DNA of 12,623 nt, taken from CAYGTK01 sp964352775 (GTDB lineage: Bacteria > Bacteroidota > Bacteroidia > Chitinophagales > CAIOSU01). The stretch spans positions 1 to 12,623 of the forward strand of contig CAYGTK010000125.1 of the NCBI GenBank assembly GCA_964352775.1, given 5' to 3'. The notes under the pieces are model-generated. The model searched no databases, had not been told where the DNA came from, and worked only from the letters and a program-made list of their open reading frames with translations. This document shows, piece after piece, positions 7,830 through 12,623 of the stretch; position 1 is the first letter of the stretch; each line of letters opens with the position of its first letter. The position numbers and the translations under genes were made by a program.

Positions 7830-10800
7830 ATGAGAAAGTTGCTTTTTGTTTTGTGTTTGTTTTTGGGGATGCATTTGGGGTTTGGTCAATATGTTACTAT
7901 TCCCGATGCGCAATTTGCTGCCTTTTTACAGCAACAATACCCAATGTGCATGATAGGTAATCAAATGGATACCACTTGCCCAAACATTGTATTTGAAAAC
8001 GCACTTACTTTGAGTATCGGATCAGGAGCACCAGTAGATATAAGTGGGATACGCCACTTTGTTCAACTATTTAGCCTCAACATCAACTCTACTAACATCG
8101 AGGTATTGGATGAATTGCCCCCTAACCTCGAAGTTTTAGAATTATCATTTACTGATACCGATACTATCACATCCTTCCCTGTTACTTTAAAACAGTTTTC
8201 TTCTTCTGTAAATGATCTACGTGATATGGCAATCTTACCTCCAAACTTAGAGAGTCTATTAATTTCTTTTTCTAGTATGACAGAGATACCCTCTTTTCCA
8301 CCAAGTTTGGAGTCTGTATTACTACCAATAAATACTCAATTGGTTTCCATACCTTCTCCACCACCATCGCTCAAATATATGGACTTATGGGGTTGTCAAT
8401 CGCTGGTTGTTCCTCTTTTGGTATCAAGTAACCTGGAAGAACTTGGGTTGAGGGATATGGGCTTGGATTCATTAATATCGCTACCTAATTCGTTGAGGGT
8501 TCTAGAGGCTGAGGAAAATAACCTTACTGCCATAACAACGCTTCCAGATAGTTTACGTTGGCTGATAGTAACCGATAATTTGCTCCTGTCATCCATAACT
8601 AATTTACCTGGTAAGCTAGATTTTCTTAATGCTGCAAATTGTAATTTATCGGCCCTTCCGGTTTTGCCTAACTCTGTGCGAAGTGTGCTTGCAAGCAATA
8701 ACAATATTGAGGTAGTTCCCAACCTATCCAACAGTCTTACAAGTTTAAAACTGTACAATAACCCCTTGCTTGATTCACTTCCACCTCTGCCCAATAGCTT
8801 GTTGGAATTGGACATCCGTAACTGTGCTTTTACATCCCTTCCCGCTCTTCCAAACCAATTTGAAAATCTAGTTGCTAGCAATAATCAAATTGATACCATA
8901 GCGTCTTTTGGCAGTAGCATCGAGTTTGCAAATCTTATTGATAACAATTTAAGCTATCTTCCACAGCTACCTCAAAGTTTAACGGGTCTTTACTTAAGTC
9001 AAAACAACATACGTAGTTTACCTGAACTACCCCAAAACCTAAACCAGCTATGGCTCAATAACAATAATATTAGCAGTTTACCTGAGCTACCCTTGAGCCT
9101 AACCCAACTACAGCTTACAAATAATCCAATCAGCTGCTTGCCCTTTTTAAAAAATGTTGAAGACCTAAGGATAGATAGCACCAATATAACCTGTGTGCCT
9201 AGTAAAAGGGCACTACTATTTAGTGTGCCACCACTGGCACAGCTAACGGAGTGTAATTTGTTTAATAGCAATGGATGCACCGTTTATGAAGAACTATCAG
9301 GTGTAGTTTATTTAGATGATTTAATGGCGTGTAAAAGGTTACCAAATAGGCCGATAAGTAATGCTAAAATAGCCTTGTATGCTAACGGACAGCTGCAACA
9401 GCAAACCTATAGTTCAACCCAAGGAGAATTCTTCTTTACCATTGATACCCTTCAGCAGAACTACGAAATTCGAATAGACACTATCGCGTTACCCTTTGCT
9501 GTGCATTGTCCAGATAGTCTTTATTTCAATAGAAATGTGACTTCTGCCACGCCCACATATGATGACTTGGATTTTGCTTTAACCTGTGGCGACAGCACCT
9601 TTTACAAAAATAGAAATTACCTAATTGAAGATATTACGCGCTCTGTTGGTTGGTTTAGGCCGGCCAGCTTTCATCAATTAAATGTTAACGTCAGTGACCT
9701 TATCACGAATCAAACTTATGATTGCTTTGATACCAGTGGAGTCATTCAAGTTACTCTTACTGGACCGGCTAAAGTAGATAGCTTTACTGGAGTTACACCT
9801 ACATCAGTGGTTGGTAATGTGTTTACTTGGGAGGTAACTAACTTTAACCAAATTACTAGCCCTGGCGATATTTCCGTAGCTATACAGATTGATACCTTTA
9901 ACAGTGCCGGAGAATTTGTATGCGTAGAGGTTGTATACACAATAAATGGGACCATAGAAAACCCACTAACTAACTCATTTACAGAGTGCTTTGAAGTGGT
10001 AAACTCATACGACCCCAATGACAAACAAGTACACCCAGCAGATTTTATTGACACTTTGCAAGATTGGCTTAACTACACTGTGCGCTTTCAAAACACAGGT
10101 AATGCACCAGCTCAACATGTAGTAATTGAAGATACACTTAGCCAATTTCTAGACTGGACCTCCTTCGAATTGTTGAGCTATAGCCATAATAACAATACTA
10201 CCATTGGGCCAAATGGAGAAGTTCGCTTTGCATTTCCTTACATTGAACTGCCGGATAGTAACAGTAACGAACCCGAGAGCCATGGATATGTTAGGTACAG
10301 AATTAAACCGTTACAAAATCTGCCCTTAGGTACGGCTATTGAAAACACAGCTTTTATCTATTTCGATTTCAATCCACCAATTATTACCAATACTACTGTA
10401 AACACTGTTAGTGAACCATTGCCACTGCCTAACATATTGCCATCTCTCCCAGGAATTTGTACTAATGATACGCTTACCTTACGGACATTAAACAACGCTG
10501 GTTATACCTTTCAATGGTATTATAATGGAATTGAGTTAAACAATGCAACTACTTCGCAAATTGATGTAATTCTTCCGGGGCAATACCAAGTAAGGGTAGC
10601 TAACGCTTTCTTTAGTAAGTTCAGTAGCGCTTTTATTGTTGAATTGCTCGATAGCAGCCTGACCTTACTCAACGAAACTATTTGTTCCGGTGATGACTTT
10701 TCAGGATTTTCCCAGCCGGGCAATTACACCTTCAACCTAAGCAAAATGAACGGCTGCGATAGCACCGTAATGATAGATCTTATTGTATTGGATAGTAGCT

Positions 10801-11330
10801 TGACCATGCTACAAGCCGAGATATGTAGCGGCGAGAGCTATGCAGGCTACACTATTGCTGGTACTTACAGCGATGTATATACCAAAGGCAACGGCTGCGA
10901 TAGCACCCGTATAATTGAATTGGCAGTTAACGATATAGCTAAACAGAACACCACCACCAGCATCACCCAAGGTGATAGTGTGCTTATAGGAGGAGAGTAC
11001 CAAACCACAGCAGGCATCTACAACGATACCTTGTTAACAAACAAGGGCTGCGACAGTATAGTGATCACTGAACTAAGCGTAGTGGTAAGCATACCAACGC
11101 TAACCAACAACAACATAAAAATATACCCCAACCCAACCACCGACCAACTCACCATAGAGTGGAGTGGGAGCGAGGCCACCTTACCCATAACCATCTACAA
11201 CCAGCTAGGCCAAGTGGTGCTAAGCAATAGCATCAGCATTGGTAAGAATAGCTTGGATGTAAGTGGCCTGCCAGCTGGGGTATATGTGTTGCGCAGTGGC
11301 GAGTTTGTGCAGCGGGTGGCGGTGCGTTAG
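7830..11330 (+). CDS. T9SS-exported leucine-rich-repeat surface protein
   Basis: This 1166-aa protein is preferred from the ATG at 7830; a GTG directly before it at 7827 would add one residue. A signal peptide (MRKLLFVLCLFLGMHLGFG) ends near Q20. Modules are: an N-terminal YVTIPDAQFAAFLQQQYPMC segment; about 19 leucine-rich repeats at 76-462; a carboxypeptidase-regulatory or SdrB-like Ig domain at 488-560 (LSGVVYLDD, GEFFFTI); a CARDB-like domain at about 620-720; a DUF7619-like domain at 725-860 (SYDPNDKQ, YTVRFQNTGNAPAQ, YFDFNPPIITNT); an Ig-like domain at about 870-940 (FQWYYNG); three NGCDS repeats at 941-1086; and a type A sorting domain at about 1088-1166 (IYPNP at 1098-1102). The second half has the same module order as the preceding gene, while the N-terminal recognition part is different. 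The leucine-rich repeats are likely to bind protein or glycan ligands outside the cell (inference). No enzyme domain is visible. Confidence 0.9.
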   Translation: MRKLLFVLCLFLGMHLGFGQYVTIPDAQFAAFLQQQYPMCMIGNQMDTTCPNIVFENALTLSIGSGAPVDISGIRHFVQLFSLNINSTNIEVLDELPPNLEVLELSFTDTDTITSFPVTLKQFSSSVNDLRDMAILPPNLESLLISFSSMTEIPSFPPSLESVLLPINTQLVSIPSPPPSLKYMDLWGCQSLVVPLLVSSNLEELGLRDMGLDSLISLPNSLRVLEAEENNLTAITTLPDSLRWLIVTDNLLLSSITNLPGKLDFLNAANCNLSALPVLPNSVRSVLASNNNIEVVPNLSNSLTSLKLYNNPLLDSLPPLPNSLLELDIRNCAFTSLPALPNQFENLVASNNQIDTIASFGSSIEFANLIDNNLSYLPQLPQSLTGLYLSQNNIRSLPELPQNLNQLWLNNNNISSLPELPLSLTQLQLTNNPISCLPFLKNVEDLRIDSTNITCVPSKRALLFSVPPLAQLTECNLFNSNGCTVYEELSGVVYLDDLMACKRLPNRPISNAKIALYANGQLQQQTYSSTQGEFFFTIDTLQQNYEIRIDTIALPFAVHCPDSLYFNRNVTSATPTYDDLDFALTCGDSTFYKNRNYLIEDITRSVGWFRPASFHQLNVNVSDLITNQTYDCFDTSGVIQVTLTGPAKVDSFTGVTPTSVVGNVFTWEVTNFNQITSPGDISVAIQIDTFNSAGEFVCVEVVYTINGTIENPLTNSFTECFEVVNSYDPNDKQVHPADFIDTLQDWLNYTVRFQNTGNAPAQHVVIEDTLSQFLDWTSFELLSYSHNNNTTIGPNGEVRFAFPYIELPDSNSNEPESHGYVRYRIKPLQNLPLGTAIENTAFIYFDFNPPIITNTTVNTVSEPLPLPNILPSLPGICTNDTLTLRTLNNAGYTFQWYYNGIELNNATTSQIDVILPGQYQVRVANAFFSKFSSAFIVELLDSSLTLLNETICSGDDFSGFSQPGNYTFNLSKMNGCDSTVMIDLIVLDSSLTMLQAEICSGESYAGYTIAGTYSDVYTKGNGCDSTRIIELAVNDIAKQNTTTSITQGDSVLIGGEYQTTAGIYNDTLLTNKGCDSIVITELSVVVSIPTLTNNNIKIYPNPTTDQLTIEWSGSEATLPITIYNQLGQVVLSNSISIGKNSLDVSGLPAGVYVLRSGEFVQRVAVR
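8055..9215 (+). repeat. about 19 bacterial-type leucine-rich repeats (20-21 residues)
   Basis: The units follow LxxLxLxxNxIxSLPxLPxS, for example LTGLYLSQNNIRSLPELPQN and LNQLWLNNNNISSLPELPLS. This short 20-22-residue form, with LPxLPxxL at the turn, is the class found in YopM and IpaH/SspH proteins. The units near the C-terminal end are the most regular; the first four or five are more degenerate. A short cap with cysteines (CLPFLKN, ITCVPS, TECN) ends the solenoid. Confidence 0.85.
10650..11087 (+). repeat. three tandem NGCDS repeats in the LRR protein
   Basis: Units 1 and 2 carry paired cysteines (TICSGDDFSG with NGCDS; EICSGESYAG with NGCDS). Unit 3 lacks the first cysteine (SITQGDSVLIGG) and keeps KGCDS, matching the special last unit of the upstream gene (SIAIGDSLLAGG, NGCDS). 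The array is far shorter than the eleven-unit array next door. Confidence 0.85.
11157..11327 (+). repeat. C-terminal 57 codons shared with the preceding gene, copy 2
   Basis: This segment encodes residues 1110-1166 and is the partner of 7548-7718. The only residue differences are Val/Ser, Glu/Asn and Ala/Pro. Most base differences are silent third positions. Confidence 0.85.
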
Positions 11331-11333
11331 GTA

Positions 11334-11354
11334 AAAGTGTACTGCACGCACTTT
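11334..11354. terminator. weak hairpin between convergent genes, possible bidirectional terminator
   Basis: AAAGTG (11334-11339) pairs with CACTTT (11349-11354) around a 9-base loop. It sits just after the stop at 11330 and about 60 bases beyond the stop of the convergent minus-strand gene. Short T-runs flank it on both strands but the stem is only 6 bp, so the call is tentative. Confidence 0.25.
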
Positions 11355-11415
11355 CTGTTAAAAGCTGTAGGGCTTATTTACTAATAGATGCTGGTGCTAT
11401 GTTCAATAGCTATCT

Positions 11416-12279
11416 CTATATCCGCTCCACTGCTAAGTCAAAGCAGGCGCTCATGCTGGGGCAGAATCGGAATTGGAAAGGTATTTCCTCTAGCTGCAGT
11501 TTGCGAAGGGCTTCTGCTCGTGGCGAATCGCCTAGTTTTAGCCAAGGGGTGTCGCTTTTTCCACCTTTACTGAAAATGCGGCCCGCGTTCATCGTCATTT
11601 TAAAATCGCCCTGAAAGTTGGTTTGGCTCTTCAGTCGCTTACCATCTAGCACCGAGTACAGGTAGCCCGACTCGTTAAAGTGCTTATCCTTACCCTGGGT
11701 GGGTACCTGTAGCTCAAAGTAGTTGTTGCCCTGTTCATCGTAGGCAGTGGTGGTGCATCGGCCGTTGGCTATGTCTATATCAATGCGCTCGGTTACCTTG
11801 GGTAGCCCCCATATTTTGTTGCCCCGCAGTTGGTTCTCGTAACTGGTTACGGGCATGCTGAACACGTAGTATCCCTGTTTAGTAAAGCTCTTCATCACCA
11901 GCGGAAGCAGGGGTGGGTTGTAGCCATCGTCTACCGTTACGGGTATGGTCATGGCTATTTCGTTGTAGGCGGGTATGCCCAGCACTTTTTTATACTCGTA
12001 ACAGCTAAACGCCACAATGGCCCTGCCACGCGTGCCAGGCACGGGGCGCATACTTGGGTGAGGCATCATAGCCTGTGCAGCGGCATAGTCGCAAAAAAAG
12101 ATACCCATGGCACAAGTAACATCCGCATAAAAAGTAGGGAACAGGTAATCTTTACTAATACCATGATCGAGCGGCAGCGGGGCATCGGCCTTGCGCAGTT
12201 TATACTTATCGAAAAATGGGCCCGTGAACTGGTCATTGTTCTCAAAAAGCCCCGGCGAGATGTCAAAATTAGGTTCCAT
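11416..12279 (-). CDS. acetoacetate decarboxylase-like superfamily protein
   Basis: This 287-aa protein has no signal peptide and is probably cytoplasmic. Family features are RAIVAFSCYEYKKV, then PAYNEIAMTIPV (103-114), then GYYVFSMPVTSYENQLRGNK (136-155) and IWGLPK (156-161), the characteristic core of acetoacetate decarboxylase-like proteins. Lys161 aligns with the first Lys of the PKK motif (the Schiff-base Lys115 of the clostridial enzyme, from memory), but the next residue is Val rather than the second, pKa-lowering Lys. A related decarboxylase, aldolase-like or hydratase-like activity is therefore possible, and acetoacetate should not be assumed as substrate. It is somewhat longer than the clostridial enzyme (about 245 residues). 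The ATG at 12279 is preceded almost directly by a TATCTTCA box. It is convergent with the surface-protein genes and probably functionally unrelated to them. Confidence 0.8.
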   Translation of the reverse strand: MEPNFDISPGLFENNDQFTGPFFDKYKLRKADAPLPLDHGISKDYLFPTFYADVTCAMGIFFCDYAAAQAMMPHPSMRPVPGTRGRAIVAFSCYEYKKVLGIPAYNEIAMTIPVTVDDGYNPPLLPLVMKSFTKQGYYVFSMPVTSYENQLRGNKIWGLPKVTERIDIDIANGRCTTTAYDEQGNNYFELQVPTQGKDKHFNESGYLYSVLDGKRLKSQTNFQGDFKMTMNAGRIFSKGGKSDTPWLKLGDSPRAEALRKLQLEEIPFQFRFCPSMSACFDLAVERI

Positions 12280-12283
12280 ACAA

Positions 12284-12291
12284 TGAAGATA
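12284..12291 (-). promoter_or_regulatory. putative -7 box (TATCTTCA) very close to the start of the decarboxylase-like gene
   Basis: On the minus strand TATCTTCA ends 4 bases before the ATG at 12279-12277. It is identical to the box before the LRR gene. If used, the transcript would be nearly leaderless. The -33 position falls at about 12311-12318, immediately beside the heptamer array. Confidence 0.35.
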
Positions 12292-12320
12292 AGGTATTGC
12301 TACAAGATGGGTGTACAGGT

Positions 12321-12383
12321 GGCAGTCGGCAGTATGCAGTCGGCGGTCGGCGGTCGGCAGATGGCAGATGGCGGTTCGCAGTC
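12321..12383. repeat. nine in-phase heptamer repeats, consensus GGCRGTC
   Basis: Read without gaps the units are GGCAGTC, GGCAGTA, TGCAGTC, GGCGGTC, GGCGGTC, GGCAGAT, GGCAGAT, GGCGGTT and CGCAGTC. The array starts 42 bases upstream of the decarboxylase-like start codon. Heptad steps would shift frame if translated, and no gene spans it, so it is a non-coding microsatellite. Confidence 0.8.
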
Positions 12384-12420
12384 TCGCCCACGCTTCTTTA
12401 TTCAGTTATAAGGTTTACAA

Positions 12421-12445
12421 GTCATTCCGGCGCAGGCGGGGATCT
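12421..12445. repeat. REP-like palindrome
   Basis: GTCATTCCGGCGCAGGCGGG followed by GATCT resembles the widespread extragenic palindrome family with a GTCATTCCCGCG...GCGGGAATC core. The stem is imperfect here (CCGGC against GCGGG). It lies between two minus-strand genes. Confidence 0.4.
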
Positions 12446-12484
12446 CACGCCAGCACGGTGGGCGATAGGCGATGTGTGTTTTTG

Positions 12485-12622
12485 CTAGGCCTTAGCTATA
12501 ATATCTTCTACATAGCGAACGCTAGATTGAATTGTTTTTGTGCTAGGATGAGCAGACCCCCACACCATCAAAGCAATTACTTCTGCCTTCTTAAATGCAT
12601 GGAGCGCTTCTGGTATCTCTTT
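12485..12622 (-). CDS. C-terminal end of an unidentified protein (5' part outside window)
   Basis: On the minus strand a frame is open from the right edge to the stop at 12487-12485, giving 45 residues that begin KEIPEALHAFKKAEVIALMV and end with SSVRYVEDIIAKA. The composition and likely helical ends look like real protein, but the fragment is too short to assign a family. It points the same way as the decarboxylase-like gene and ends 205 bases before that gene's start, with repeats between them, so co-transcription is uncertain. A chance open frame of this length is possible. Confidence 0.55.
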   Translation of the reverse strand, partial: KEIPEALHAFKKAEVIALMVWGSAHPSTKTIQSSVRYVEDIIAKA

Positions 12623-12623
12623 C

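Noticed and set aside
8396..8881. 161-codon minus-strand open frame
   Set aside because: It is antisense to the leucine-rich repeats; its repetitive Ser/Leu/Gly-rich sequence mirrors the repeat periodicity and is not an independent protein.
12321..12383. Heptamer array as a CRISPR or iteron origin
   Set aside because: Units are only 7 bases without spacers, and no replication initiator, Cas gene or AT-rich melting region is nearby.
11830..12411. 193-codon plus-strand open frame
   Set aside because: It is antisense to the decarboxylase-like gene and then runs through the heptamer array and GC-rich repeat, giving low-complexity sequence; no family resemblance.

Overview
The window looks like a chromosomal segment of a Bacteroidota bacterium. 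Two adjacent, very large exported proteins end in type IX secretion system (T9SS) type A sorting domains (IYPNP motif, C-terminal GVYVLR). They carry SprB-like, DUF7619-like and 'NGCDS' repeat modules typical of Flavobacteriales, Saprospirales and Chitinophagales. Promoter-like TATCTTCA / TATATTCA boxes, resembling the Bacteroidota -7 element TAnnTTTG, precede three of the genes, and no strong Shine-Dalgarno sequences are evident. The order or genus cannot be fixed from the sequence alone.

Layout. (1) Positions 2-2170 (+) hold the C-terminal 722 residues of a large AT-rich protein that enters from the left edge. Its first visible residues match the C-terminal part of a KAP-type P-loop NTPase domain; the rest is unrecognised. 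(2) Positions 2171-2687 are a 517-bp gene-free stretch holding two related GC-rich palindromic elements separated by a long inverted repeat. (3) Positions 2688-7721 (+) encode a 1677-aa mosaic surface or secreted protein: signal peptide, SprB-like Ig repeats, CARDB-like domain, DUF7619-like domain, seven-repeat FG-GAP beta-propeller, eleven NGCDS repeats and a T9SS tail. (4) Positions 7830-11330 (+) encode a 1166-aa relative built on the same chassis but with about 19 leucine-rich repeats as its N-terminal module. (5) Positions 11416-12279 (-) encode an acetoacetate-decarboxylase-like protein, convergent with the adhesin-like pair. (6) Positions 12280-12484 are non-coding and hold nine in-phase heptamer repeats and a REP-like palindrome. 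(7) Positions 12485-12622 (-) are the last 45 codons of another gene entering from the right edge.

How the genes relate. The two T9SS cargo genes are neighbours on one strand. Their C-terminal 57 residues differ at only 3 positions, yet their N-terminal recognition modules are unrelated, so they look like paralogous surface proteins diversified by module exchange on a shared secretion and stalk chassis. The KAP-type gene differs in base composition and is separated by repeat elements; it is probably an unrelated accessory gene, possibly part of a defence-type locus lying to the left. The decarboxylase-like gene is probably a metabolic gene independent of the rest.
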